A DNA stretch of 64,000 bases from Chrysopilus asiliformis. Its lineage: Eukaryota > Arthropoda > Insecta > Diptera > Rhagionidae. The stretch lies in assembly GCA_964034945.1 (NCBI GenBank), contig OZ035961.1:2958001-3022000 (forward strand), in the 5' to 3' direction. Positions 23,644-35,256 of this stretch are shown here, in pieces. A program made the translations under genes and the position numbers. How positions within the stretch are numbered: the first letter of the stretch is position 1; the number at the start of each line of letters is the position of its first letter. The notes under the pieces are model-generated. The model worked only from the letters and a program-made list of their open reading frames with translations. It was not told where the DNA came from and did no database searches.

Positions 23644-24535
23644 TGGGTATGATTGATGTTTTGAAATTTTACAGAGATTTTGACGTAGCTTAGAGTCTAC
23701 CGCAGGTAAGAAGAGGCCACAGATCGATTAGGACAGAAAGGCTCAAGATCGACCCGTTGGTAAGGATTGGACCGCGCAGTGGTCAGGGGTGAAGCCGCTA
23801 GTGTTTTCATCAAAAACTATGAAACAGATTCAACAAAATGATCTTTCGGTGTTCGGGAACGGATCAATGGCTATAATCCGATTTGATTTGTGTGCTGTTT
23901 CGGTTTCAAAACGCCGTTTAATAGCGGATTCATAAACCAACGCTCCATTGTGTTGAATTTTGTATCTAAAAGCCCTAAAAATTTCAGCATTTTTAAAATT
24001 ATTCACAATATCCTCCACACAGTTTTGACATATTTTTTATAAGCGATTTCTCGTTCTGTTCTTATTTTCTGTTTTTTATTTAGAAAATTGTTATATTCTA
24101 ATTTATTTTTCTGTAATTTCGCGCCTTAATTGCCCAGCGTTGCAGCAGATGACTTTATTTGTTTCAGCCAATTCGTAAAACTACTACCTGGTGATTCATT
24201 GCACTTTTTTATTCATTCGTACGTCATTGGGAAATTCAAAGTGAACTCCCTTCAAACGTGTTGGACACCGTTACCAGTTCTCGGTCAATGTTAACTTCTC
24301 ATGCAGAAATAAGAAAAAAATAGAAATAAAAACCAAGCAGTAACAACAAATATCTGACGACTGGTTTTCCGTAGCAATCGAGCTAAGGTAGATTGGCTAC
24401 TGATCTACTATGTATACACTGAGATCCGCGGATAACCTGTTATAAAATGTTGGTTAGAGACTGCAGCCGAGCCGCGATTTCTTTTCAATTTCTTGGCAAT
24501 GTGATCAAATAATACGCAAATAAAATGTTACTTAC
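23644..24535. other. No gene; intron sequence next to Jdp exon 1
   Basis: No bounded element was recognised. The stretch is somewhat less AT-rich than its surroundings near 23690-23800. The 3' flank leads into the splice donor of exon 1. Confidence 0.4.
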
Positions 24536-24622
24536 AGAGGAATTTTCGTCGCAATTCAGCATTGCATAGAAATCCTCATCGGGATTCTTCTTAAAGCTTA
24601 TAATATCGTCGACAGCACTCAT
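24536..24622 (-). CDS. Jdp: Jdp/DNAJC12-like J-domain protein, exon 1 (start codon)
   Basis: The ATG is the complement of 24620-24622, in the context gaaacATGAGT. Twenty-nine codons read MSAVDDIISFKK, then DFYAMLNCDENSS, the start of a J domain (helix I, residues 17-22, then the CDENS turn). The exon ends in phase 0 at a consensus GTAAGT donor and continues in exon 2 (2268-2369) with VEQI, giving an uninterrupted 63-residue N-terminus with HPD at 45-47. The short leader before the J domain matches DNAJC12/Jdp proteins, which start the J domain within about 15 residues. DNAJC12 acts as an Hsp70 co-chaperone; in mammals it assists aromatic amino acid hydroxylases. The role in this organism is inferred from family membership only. 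Confidence 0.9.
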
Positions 24623-24830
24623 GTTTCGCTTCGGAGGGGGGTTTGTTTTTCTTTATTATCAGTCGTCTATTATTTTAATGGTGGTAAAAACAATCCAAAC
24701 GATCGCTGGCTTTGAATTCCCAATGGATATTTCTCAGATTCAAAACAAAAAAAAAAAAAATTCGCAGCACAACACAGCACTAACACACAGTGACTGAAAT
24801 CGGATCCAATGGCACAACAGAATTAACTGA
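24623..24830 (-). promoter_or_regulatory. Jdp 5' UTR and candidate initiator
   Basis: No further in-frame ATG was sought upstream. Two arthropod-type initiator motifs TCAGT lie on the minus strand (complements of 24793-24797 and 24826-24830), about 170-205 bp before the ATG. No TATA box or convincing DPE was found at the expected distance. The initiator call is inference from motif and distance. Confidence 0.3.
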
Positions 24831-25707
24831 AATCACTCGAAGGTGTACAATTGGAGCACAATCACAATGAATGACTCCTTAAAGTCAGAGCTTATCAGTT
24901 GAGCGGTTATCAAGGGCGCTAATCGACAATTCATTCACAACGACGGATGGGAACTGACTAAATCGCTGCAAGTCAGCATATGAGCCCCAAATCCAAAAGC
25001 CCCACCACTGCGGCAGCTGGCAGTTAACTGTCGTAGCAGTTGGCAGTAGGCAGTAGTGAGCAGTAAAAGAGGTAAACCAACTGGGGCTAAAATTGATGTG
25101 GATTGGAAAGAGTTGAGTTTTTGGGACGACTTCAGACCGATTCCAAGCAGTAGAGCTAACTGTCAATATCACCCATCAGGTTGGGCCCGTGTCTAGCGTA
25201 GGATTCGTTAATAGAATTCCTGTGAAATTGCTGCCTATCTGAGAAATCATGGGATTTGGCCACATTCTGCTAGAGGAGCTTTTCGTTTAAAAAAAAACTT
25301 CTGGGTCTGGAGACTCATGGTGGAAGTCAGGGCAACATTCTGTCCGGTAAAAAGCATCTCAAATGGAGATAGTGGACTAGCAACAGTGGCACAGAGCAAA
25401 AACTCACAGACAAAAAAAAAGTCGACGAGATAAAGCTTTACATTCGAATTTTGAATGGCGCATGTTTTTAGATTTGCTGTGATGGAAGTTCCTCCAACAT
25501 CCCAAGAATATGCTAAAAAGTTTTATTTTGGCTCGTGAAAAACCAAACTTTCTAGAAGATTGTGCTAGAAGAATCTCCTTGTAATAGGGTTACAAGAGAT
25601 ATAGTGAATATTTATTTACAAAATGCTTCAAAAAAAAAAAAAAAATAACAAATCACACGGATTTGAAAAAAGAAATGTTGCGCAACTTCTGTTGAGTGGG
25701 CCATAAA
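24831..25707. other. Jdp upstream region
   Basis: No exon seen. 24995-25070 is relatively GC-rich with reiterated 'ggcagt' and 'gcagtt' motifs that could be promoter-proximal. A 95-residue minus-strand frame covers it but has no recognisable homology. Confidence 0.35.
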
Positions 25708-26520
25708 TAGGGTGATCATATTTAGTTTGGGTCAACCTTGATCAAAATGAGTGAAGGGGTGGTAGGATAGCTGAAACGCTACACCAACGAAACAAAAAAT
25801 TTGATATCTAAGTATAGTCAAAAACAGGCATCATCAGTTAGTGGCTCGGCTGGTTCATCACACAGATTGGCTTTAACAGCGTAGCCACTATAATCGACCT
25901 TTTATTGTGTGCTGTAATGCTTGTGTGTTGCGGCTTCGGATCGCAGGAATAAAACGAATCGTGCATTGAGTTGGAATCGGGGCATTATTAGCATGACGCA
26001 TTTCATTGTAAATCAGTTCGTGTCAATGCATTGCCGTGGAAGGTTGTGTTTCATTGAACTGTATTTTAATTTGTAGTGGTTATAAATTTTGATTGTAAAG
26101 GTAGCGACAGTTACTTTGATGGCCCCTGGTCAAAAACATAATTTGGACGAAAATCAAAAAGGAACAATTGACGACTATGCGCCGCACAACGATTTAAATC
26201 AAAATCTTCCTATGAAAAATTAGCTTTTTAGCATAAAAACGGAAATAGTTGAAATACCAATAAAGAGAAATCTGTAAAAATACATTCGCCTTTTGTAAAA
26301 AAACCGTTGAAAAAATACGCCGCTGGCAAAGAATATGCGATTTACGGTAACACCCAGTCGAAATAGAGAATTTTTCACATTTTTAGTTATAGTTTTTCCA
26401 GCGTTTGATCAATTAAACTAAATTTAAAAATTCGTGACGAAAGTTTAGTTTCCGGGATGTCGGGACAACATGCCGAAATTCGGGACTGTCCAGGCCATTC
26501 CGAGATGCATGGTCACCCTA
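25708..26520. mobile_element. TAGGGTGACCAT-family element, split by a hAT MITE
   Basis: Left end TAGGGTGATCAT, right end ATGGTCACCCTA (inverse, one mismatch). The right part holds the family block 'gtttccgggatgtcgggacaacatgccg'. The hAT-type MITE 25825-26128 has landed inside. Non-coding. The target duplication is not certain. Confidence 0.65.
25825..26128. mobile_element. hAT-type MITE, uninterrupted copy
   Basis: The 8-bp repeat gtcaaaaa flanks it (25817-25824 and 26129-26136). Ends are CAGGCATCATCAG and, inverted, CAGGGGCCATCAAAG. It is the reverse-orientation relative of 3225-3780 and provides that copy's empty site at gtggctac (seen inverted here as gtagccac). Confidence 0.85.
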
Positions 26521-28216
26521 GAAATGGAGTCCTAATTTTAGAAAACACAATATTTGAAGGTATTTGAAGGTCTTCAATAAATCTAGGTCCTTTAACCATA
26601 TATAGAGGGCCAATTCTCGCGATCTATGCCAAAATTATAAAAAAAATGTCGTGAAAAAAGCAATATTTCAATTCTGGTTCAATGAAAAAAAAATCAAGAA
26701 ATTGAGAAGAAAAAGGATTGATTTAATTTAAATCTTTTTAAGGTGTTATAGCATTAAAGAATTTTTTTTTAACAGAATGTGGCGAAATTTCTTAAACAGA
26801 AATCGAGACACAGTAATCAATAATTCCATAAATAATGGCAACGGAAATGGTAAAAATACCGATAAAGATAAAAGCTCTTTTGAAGGAGATGCGCCACATC
26901 TAGAAAATTTTTGAACCACCATAAATTTGAAAAGTCACTATTCCAAAGGTGCGTAACGCCTGGTTTATTATAAGAAGCAATTGTCTAAAGAAAACTCCGA
27001 TCTCAATGCATAAATTTAGGAGAATTTGAGGTGTGTATTTGATGACAAACGAATCGCATCTTTTGGTGTTGTGACTGCATTTCATGGACTCGAAGTGACG
27101 AAATGAATTTTCTTTCGCAACCAGCTTTCAGAAAACTTTCGGTCCGACTTTGTATACCAAATATGGTTACATGCTGGATTAAGGAAATACTTTGAAGATT
27201 TTTCACTTTTCAGAACTGGGTCAAAATGTGGCGTTAATGTCCGTTCAAATCATAGACAAAAGAATCACATTTTTCCACTATATTTTTGATGGTTGGACGT
27301 CTGACGTCGGTGCTTGTTTGCTTGCGTCGGAGGTGTCCCATTAAACGTGGACATCACATGAACCCTCTGCCCTCACTAGTGGTGGGATTTGAGGGTGCGT
27401 TTTGCGAAATGTGCGGAAATTAATGTCAATGTCTGAACGGACAAGAAATTTTTTCCACAAAACGGCAACAAAGTCAGCGAACAACTACAGCGGTTGCAAA
27501 CGATTGGAAAAATAGAAGAACAAAATGAGGAAAAATCAAGGAAAAGTCATCTACAAAAAAGCATGTTATTTGTTTTACTAATTTATATTTTTTGTAGTTT
27601 AGTAAAGTATTGTCCACAGCAAAAATTTCATTTCTCGAAATTTTTAATAACAGATTTTTTTTGTAGACTAGCTTAACATTAGGTGAGAGTTTAGGTTACC
27701 GGAACAATGGATTTTAAAATTTATTATTACCTTACGAAATTCCATAAAAATGCTATAAATATGACGGGTTTTTCATAAAATAATAAGTGGGACAAATTTT
27801 AAACTTTTCGGACCCCTACTCTGCCTTGGAATACTTTTCATGATTTTTTGAATGGAATTTCTATACGACTTTTGTCCGGGAAAAATGGAATTTCATGCGG
27901 AAAAAGTGAACCTTTGTTCGGAAAATATTCCAGATAAAAGTCTGAAACTAAAATGGACATTTGCGCGGAAAATAAATCGACATTTGTTCGCAAGCTTCCG
28001 GGAAAAGGTAAATTTTATTTTGAAGCTCTTGTCTAGAATTTATTTGTAGTGTAACTCTGTTATAACGGACTCTACTGCAATTTCACTTATACCATACGAA
28101 ATCTAAAGTCTCGAGAACCATTTCTTCATGTAAATCATTCTTAACGCATTACGGCTTTAACGTCCGAATCTTAATGAATGCTAGTTCTTCTGAAAGTAGT
28201 ATAAGTACCATCTTTA
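26521..28216. other. No gene or bounded element seen
   Basis: Intergenic or intronic. 27280-27430 is less AT-rich but shows no convincing exon. Small open frames (60-67 codons) are unsupported. Confidence 0.4.
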
Positions 28217-28753
28217 AACATAACAACAGCTATAATTGCCAATCTGGCAATTATTGAAAACCCGTATGGTGATATTCGTATCAAAATTCGAACAGTTGTA
28301 TCAAAATTCCACTTTGAAGTCAAACTTTCCAATAAGATTTTTTAAAATTTATTCCAATCGGATTTTGATGTATGGGAGTTTTATCATATCCTAAATAACT
28401 TTTGTTCTTGGACTTTTTTGATAAGATGCACCGTTTTTGAGATATCCGCAAAAATCGTTTTCGGTCCATTTTTGTCCATTAACGAACTTAGCCTTGCATT
28501 TTACGAAAAACGAATCTACGCAAAATTTCAAGTTACTAGCTCAATCCGTGCGCCCGTAATCCGCGCCACAGACGGACAGACGGACAGACGGACAGACGGA
28601 CGGACAGACGGACGGACATGCAAAAATTAATTATTTTTATCATTCTAAACACACTGGTGTAATTCATTTTTGTGTGTGATGACGGGGTCTTGGCCTTACA
28701 AACGGTAAGGCAAAGTTAGTATACCCTTTGGTTTCACCATACGGGTATAAAAA
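28217..28753 (+). repeat. Octamer-array repeat family, copy D
   Basis: Near full length with the 5' hairpin, ACCCGTATGGTGAT, a short array (about 28567-28618, GACAGACG with GACG variants) and the end TTCACCATACGGGTATAAA. It closely matches copy B. Confidence 0.85.
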
Positions 28754-30251
28754 TATGATAATTTCATCAAACATTTATCTAGTTTCTCTCTTTTGATTTT
28801 TTGGATTAGTTTCGCTTAAATTATAAATCCTCAGATTCAAAACTTTATATATCTAAAAAAATGCTTTCCACATTCTGACAATTGCGAGAAAAGATTTTCC
28901 TCAGACATTACGAAAATCAACAAAAAAAAACTTGCTGTCTATAAGAACTTCATATGGTGATCACATGAGATTATTTTCTTTTTAAAAATTCAATGGGGAA
29001 GAAGAAGTAACATTTTAGGTTTTTAAATTTAGCACAATATGCTTATGTAAATGTTCATTATTTCCGTGCACGTATACAATTCAAGTGTTTCGAGTGTATG
29101 GTATTGGTTTAAGTTTTAAGAACATAACACAGAACAGTAAAAGTTTTTCTTATGTCTGCTGGCTGTTGCTTCTTGCCTGACCAAAAAGTGCTTCTCTATC
29201 AGATAAACATCGAAATAGAAGCACAGCAAGTTAAGAATTAACGCAATTCTAGAGATTTTTAGAGTTCCCAGCTCGAGCTCCCTAAGTTTTCTATCTGGTC
29301 TTGTCTTAACCGCTGCTCAATTCTTATTATTATTCATCTATCTATCAATCGGACATAATTGGTTCTAAACGTTGGACCGATTCTCATCGATTTCAAATTG
29401 CAAAACGGTTAAGAAAAATACTTACTTATAGTATAATAATAATATTCTACTATTAATAAGTGTTACTTTAATTTCTTATTTGTTGGTTGCATTGACTTTT
29501 AGAATCAGCATCAAACAATTTTCTCAGCGTGAGGTTATACTATCAAAATCACGGATACGAAACCGCTGCGAGATAATTGCATTTAAAAAAAAAGAAATCA
29601 GCTACATTTGGGAAAATTCTTTTGAGTGATATTCCTACAAATTTGGAAAATAAACATCAGCAGATCTGGATAATAAATAGAATTTCTATTCGAACGAATT
29701 TACTAAAGAAACGTGAAAGTTAATTCAAGTGTCGCGTAAATAAGTTCGGTTGTCTGAACCCAAATAAATCTACAACGTGTTGTGATTATCTATGAAAAAA
29801 AAAATATCAAAAAGATATAAAAAACGAATTTTACTGTTAAAAGTTGGCATTTGTGTCAAAGTGATCAGCGATATATAATAAAATATCCAAAAAGTTTTCT
29901 AAAAATCGTGAAAGAAAAGTTGGGAAAATTATTTTTAATAAAATAGAAAGAAAATAATAAGAAAAAAAAACACTGTTTCGATCCACTTGTGAAGGAAAAG
30001 TTCTTATGCTGATAGAAAACATATAAGTGTTTATTTGTGACGTTCAATAGTTTTTATTAACATTTTTGATTTGAATATTTTTGATTTCGTTTTGATTGGA
30101 TTAATAATCGACCCACATATAAAAAATAATCATAATTCAGATTCCAAGTTTAATCTGAAACGATTTTGACAATCCTTCGTTTTCAACAAGCAAAAAAGAA
30201 AATACATTTCGATCAAGGAGAGGAGGTTATTGAGATTTACAATTTTAAAAA
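28754..30251. other. No gene; candidate 5' flank and leader of the exon at 30252
   Basis: No repeats with defined ends. The last 100 bases ('caatccttcgttttcaacaa' to 'caattttaaaaa') could be 5' UTR. No TATA or initiator could be chosen with confidence. Confidence 0.35.
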
Positions 30252-30350
30252 ATGGCAGAAAATGCGGATGTCGAAGTTGACGTCGAAGAAACCTTCGACA
30301 CACTCGTCAGCAGAAAAATTACACGCCGCACCAGTTATAAAATCCAGGAA
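30252..30350 (+). CDS. Candidate first coding exon (33 codons), unrecognised gene
   Basis: ATG in a good context (aaaaATGGC), followed by 33 codons without a stop, ending at a consensus donor GAA|gtgagtac in phase 0. The peptide opens MAENADVEVDVEETFD, an acidic start, then becomes basic and Ser/Thr-rich (SRKITRRTSYKIQE). There is no signal peptide or membrane segment. I do not recognise the family. Base composition and the codon pattern (paired GTC GAA and GAC GTC) look coding against an AT-rich background. No downstream exon in a matching frame was identified within the window, so it would be the first exon of a plus-strand gene with very long introns. RRTS resembles a basophilic kinase site, but that is only a motif. 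Confidence 0.55.
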
Positions 30351-30829
30351 GTGAGTACATTTATAAAAAAAAATCTTATAAAAAATTAATTTTCAGATTT
30401 AAAAATTCTCCTGTTCTCTATAATACATAATGATGTGATTTCGATTTTCTTATATCAAGCAGGGTGTGAAAGTATTGAGAACGCTGTTAATGTCAATGGA
30501 AATTTTTTGAATTTTCAAGGCAATTGTTTGAATCTTCCATAAAAGCGCGAAATTTTTTTTTCTTTTTTACCTAACATCCGTCGGCTCCTTTTGACGCGTG
30601 TTTCTTAAAGCAGTACGCACCGAAAAATCATATTTTTTATATGATATTGAAATGTTATTTGTTTCAGTAAAAAATCGTTTGTGAAATGTAAGAACAATTT
30701 CACTAATTTCCACCTTACGAAAAAAAAATGTTTTATTTCTTTTTTTATTCATTTTGCAAAAAAGCTCGTAAGGCTGATAAACAGCTCTTAAGCTGACAAT
30801 TTTTTCCATTACTATTTTTTTATTACAAT
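30351..30829 (+). other. Putative intron start after the candidate exon
   Basis: AT-rich sequence after the gtgagtac donor. No exon or bounded repeat recognised. An 80-residue minus-strand frame is unsupported. Confidence 0.35.
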
Positions 30830-31081
30830 TACAGTAATCCCTCCAACTGCGCGGTTTTTAACTGCGCGGTTTCGCAACTGCGCGGTTAAGTTTTTAATAC
30901 CAAAATTTCGAACTGCGCGGTAAAAATGTCGAAGTTGCGCGGTTTTTTTTATAATTTTCATTTAAAAAAACATTTTCCTAACCCCAAAATTTCATTCAAA
31001 GTAGGGTTCACAGTGCGCGGTTCCGGTTTGCGCGCTCTTTTTGTGGAACGTATCTACCGCGCAGTTGGAGGAATTACAGTA
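30830..31081. mobile_element. pogo-like (Tc1/mariner) MITE, TA target
   Basis: Ends TACAGTAATCCCTCCAACTG and, inverted from the right, TACTGTAATTCCTCCAACTG, continuing to CGCGGT. A TA lies at each boundary. Ends beginning CAGT with a TA target are typical of pogo/Tigger elements. The left half carries about five reiterations of 'aactgcgcggtt', derived from the terminal repeat. The GC-rich motif stands out in this AT-rich DNA. No transposase. Confidence 0.75.
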
Positions 31082-31313
31082 TTTCGATTCTTGATTTCAT
31101 TAAACTCTAAATATCAAAAACACAAACCATTTTTTTAAATGTAACTCGGTTTGGGTTTAAGATTTAGATTTTTGAGGTCTTGGTTTCTAAAATTTCAGAA
31201 TTTGATTCTGGTTTTGATTCAAAAAAATCGATTTGCATTTCTGCTAAACATCGTCCGATTTAAAGGTCTACAAAAATGGCGCCAAATTATTGGCAAAAAA
31301 TCAAGCCTGGTCT

Positions 31314-31470
31314 AAGGTGGTCCATAAAATATATCACACGTTTAGAACGGCAGGTAAGGGACGGGGGTGCGGAAGTGTCACGGCGGTACTGAACTCCATA
31401 CAAAAAAACGCGAAAAGTTCCTGAGATCCAAAAACCCTAAAATTAACATGACGTACTTTGGGAATAGTCC
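31314..31470. repeat. Old MITE remnant, GTCCATAAAATACGTCAC family
   Basis: Starts 'ggtccataaaatatatcacac' and ends 'aaaattaacatgacgtactttgggaatagtcc', an imperfect inverse. It shares 'ggcggtactgaactccat' with 16961-17150. Confidence 0.5.
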
Positions 31471-31497
31471 AGATAATTTGGTACTTTTCTAATTCTA

Positions 31498-32114
31498 CAC
31501 AGTTGAAAATTTGGGTATAAAATTTATCCTTTTTTGATAAATTTTTCCATATAAAGTCATTCTATACCAAAATTGTAATAGAATTAATAAATTATGAAAT
31601 ATTAAAGGCATTGATAAATAAAAAGTATAAATTTTATCCTGAGTTTTATAAAACAGCCAATTTTGATTTGGTTCAAAAATTCAATAAAACTTTGGTATAC
31701 AATTAATATATCAATTTATAAAATACGCAAGCATTTTCTTTTGTTGTGATATAATTCGCATTCCGAAAGAAATTTCATAGTTAGTATATATACTTCATAT
31801 TGCATATAAAAACTATCAAGAAGAAACAAAAATATTCTATAAGGAAAAGGTAAATGAAATTGTATAAGTAAATATAAACAAAAATGTTAAAGTTAAATGA
31901 TTAGAACACAATACAAATATAAACCACGCTACTATAAATTCTCGCATACTTTTTTAAAAAAAAAATCAGGAAATTTTTATACTTGGGGATTTATACATTT
32001 AATAAATTGAATTTATCAATTTTTATCCCCATTATTATAAAAATTAATAAATTTGCTTATGGATTTATATAGATAAATATATTTATAAAATTTATCCTCA
32101 AATTTTCAACTGTG
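31498..32114. mobile_element. AT-rich TIR element, TA target
   Basis: Ends CACAGTTGAAAATTTG and the exact inverse CAAATTTTCAACTGTG, each flanked by TA (31496-31497 and 32115-32116). The interior is over 75% A+T by eye and repeats 'tataaaatttatcc' and its inverse near both ends. No coding frame. TA targets suggest a Tc1/mariner-type transposase. Confidence 0.7.
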
Positions 32115-32235
32115 TACTAAATCTTGAGACGAGTTTCCAGAATATTTTGGATTAGGCTGTGAAACCAAAGGTCATGGTTTCTACCTCGGTTTGGGCGCGC
32201 TGTCACTCCAAGTCCACTGAACTTGACTTTTCGAA

Positions 32236-32400
32236 ATGAGTAGTGATAGTTACTGCTTGGGGTTAACGACACCATCGGTCAGTCTAGATTGCTATCATGA
32301 CCTCCGCAGTTTATGCGTTGCAACAAGAAAACCTTACAAATGTTCATCTATGGTTCGCCATTCTTGTAAAATTATGGGTGCGTCCCTGCTGAAACATAGT
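32236..32400. repeat. Dispersed repeat (pair with 62445-62770)
   Basis: Shares 'agtgatagttactgcttgg', 'cagtcta' and 'cttacaaatgtt...tatggttc.c' in the same order with 62445-62770. The other copy is interrupted by a TAA-flanked MITE. A 70-codon frame here is not credible as a gene. Confidence 0.5.
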
Positions 32401-32448
32401 TACCTGCTGAAAATAGTTAGGTCATTCCAACCTTTAAGAATTACATAG

Positions 32449-34700
32449 CTTGAGCTATTTCTTATGCAGACTAGTGTAATAAAAGTCAACCGGATTAAAG
32501 CAAAATCGAGATATTGACCGTTGGTATTGAGAAACTACGCCTTACAAAATTAGTGAGTGATTCCGAAAGGAAAAGTACTGAATAGAGTTTCTGCCCTTAT
32601 TGCGTTTATTTTAAGTAAACTAAATTTTAAAAACAACGGAAAGTTTTTCAATTCTTATCGCTGTTTATTTAAAATAAAAATATCTAAAAATTGTTGTTTT
32701 TAAGAAGTGAAAAACTTTTCCACACCACTTGATTGGTATATGAATAAAAATATATGACCATATTTATTTTTCTCTAGATTTTTGTATCTAAAAGTCAAGT
32801 CAGCCGGCTAAAGTGATGTGCAAATAATATTTAGTCTAAAAATTTTCGTTGACCGACAAATCGCTTGTCTACGCCTGATCATTCAAAAGCGTGATCATCG
32901 GGATCGTAAATTTTTTCGCAAATAAAAAAATTTTCTTCAAGATAGAAATATAACTCAGCGATAAATTGGAAAAAACATATAAAAATGAAGGAAAAAACAG
33001 TTGAAAACAATATTATTCTTTTTATTAGAAAGAAATATTTGTTGGTTTGATTAAACTTTTTTTTTAAACACGAAGAGTCGCTATTTTTGCAACAAGGAAA
33101 AGCATATTTTTAAAACTTGTTGTTTCTATGTTTTACTCTCAGTCACTATTTGGTAACTTGAAATTTATAAACTATCACATCTAACGAGCAAAGTACAAGT
33201 CTTCATGAAATTTCAAGCAACAAAACGAGCAATGGATAAAATGTGTGTAATCGTATTAAATCAAAAAACGAAATAATATCAATATTATAATTTATATAAC
33301 GAATGAATGATCGAATATAGCGACGTAAAAACAGCATTTAAATCGTATTCGAGTGTCTGTTGGTTGGGTAAATGGATCTATTTTAATGGATCGCCTTCTG
33401 ATCATGCCAAAAAAAATTATAGAATCATTTCGAGCTGGTGTTTTCGCTTGTTGATTTAATTAGTCAGATACCATCTTTCTAGGAAATCGCTAAACACAGA
33501 TTTATATTACTTAGAATTGCAGACATTAGCAAAACCAGCATTTAGAAATTCGTTTAGAAATCGCTTCAATGATCTTTTTATGTATGTTTTGCAGAAATTG
33601 TACAAGATTACGGAAGCGATTTATTTAAAACTTACAAACAACACCACCACGACAAAAGAAAAGCAAAGATTTTAAAGAAAATCTAAGATTTTATTTTGTT
33701 TTAGAGCACTTTTGAAAACTTCATGAGAAATGTTTTTGTCCATTGCGACCGACTGTTTGTAAATTTTTTGATGGAATTTTTTTTTAAATGTTAATCACGA
33801 AATTCGGAATTTCAAACCGCATCAAATATGGAGATGGTGCGAAAAATCCCGTGATACCACATCTCAGACAGATATACACCTGATGTTTATTTACACGACG
33901 AATGGAAAAACTGTGAAAAGAAAACGTTTATTTAGCCATCATACACGGCTAAACAGTTTGTATTTTCCCATCGTGTCTGTTCTCCCGCTGTTTTCCCACC
34001 AGTTTTGGTACTGATGTGGTCAATTACCTATTAATAAAATCGCAAATTCAGTTTATTTGAACGTCTTTAAAATTTCAAGTTCAATCTAACATTAAATCTT
34101 AAACGTTGATTGATGGATTCTGGTTTTTCGTCCTTTTCGAAAAGTGAGGTCTTCCAAAAATACACAGCAGATTCTGTTTACTTTCCGAAATTTGAAGTAT
34201 GTAGGCGGTACACGAAGTTAGCAATTCAACTCCATTTTATTTATGATTATTTTCTTGTTAACCGGAAAAGTTTTGTTGAGTTCTTTTTTTGGAAAATCTC
34301 TCTTTGTACAAACAAAAACATTGTAAATTGATCGATTTGAATTAACAATTGAAAATAAACATTGATATTAAATGATTTGTAATTTGTTATTTTAAAGAGA
34401 AATTTTATTATGTTTTCGATTTGTACGAGTTGCACAAGCAATTGTAATTTCGAAGTAAATATCAATTAATCAGTCATGATACAAATTTAGCAAGAATGAA
34501 TTTTGGATAACTGCTGTATTTGAAACAATTTTGCAAATTTCAACAAAAAAAAATATTTTGTAAGTGTTTTTGTGAATTACAATAAAAATATCTGATATGA
34601 GCAGCACATGACTTTTCTCTGCAATAATTAAAATTTCGGAAAAACATTCTGTTGTTTGTGATTTCCGAAATTTACGCAGCAAACTTTCAAATTCCTCAAA
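32449..34700. other. No gene seen
   Basis: AT-rich. A 4-codon ATG stub with a good donor (caaaATGGCACTTAAA|gtgagc, 34701-34712) follows but is too short to call. No other structure recognised. Confidence 0.4.
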
Positions 34701-34723
34701 ATGGCACTTAAAGTGAGCCTAAA

Positions 34724-35256
34724 AACATAACAAAATTCGAACAGTTGTGCCAAAATTCCACTTTGAAGTCAAACTTTCCAATCCAATTTATTCCAATCGG
34801 ATTTTGATGTATGGGAGTTTTATGTAGAATCATATCCTAAATAACTTCTTGGACTTTTTTGATAGGATGCACAGTTTTTGAGATATTCCCTAAAATCGCT
34901 ATCGTTCGTATGGGGGGCACCCCCCCTAATGGTCCATTTTTGCCCATGAACGAACTTAGCCTTGCATTTTACAAAAAACGGATCTGTGCAAAATTTCAAG
35001 TCTCTAGCTCAATCCGTGCGCCCGCAATCCGCGCCACAGACGGACAGACGGACAGACGGACGGACAGACGGACGGACGGACAGACGGACGGACAGACAGG
35101 CAGACAGACGGACGGACATGCTAAATTCAACTTTTTTTTTATCATTCTAAACACACTGGTGTAATTCATTTTTTTGTGTGATGACGGGATCTTAGCGTTA
35201 CAAACGGTAAGGCAAATCTAATATACCCTTTGGTTTCACCATACGGGTATAAAAAT
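34724..35256 (+). repeat. Octamer-array repeat family, copy E
   Basis: Lacks the 5' hairpin block (it jumps from AACATAACAAA to ATTCGAACAG) but is otherwise full. The array spans about 35037-35119 with mixed GACA and GACG units and one 'gacagacaggca' variant. It ends TTCACCATACGGGTATAAA. Confidence 0.82.

Larger units (their letters stand above)
2370..24535 (-). other. Intron 1 of the Jdp-like gene (22.2 kb)
   Basis: The intron begins GTAAGT (complement of 24530-24535) and ends TTTATAG (complement of 2370-2376), joining two phase-0 exons. It is filled with MITEs, Helitron-like ends and octamer-array repeats listed separately. No other minus-strand exon of this gene was recognised inside it. 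Confidence 0.85.

Noticed and set aside
34701..34712. Four-codon first exon MALK before gtgagc
   Set aside because: Good start context and donor in phase 0, but far too short to separate from chance; octamer copy E begins 12 bp later.
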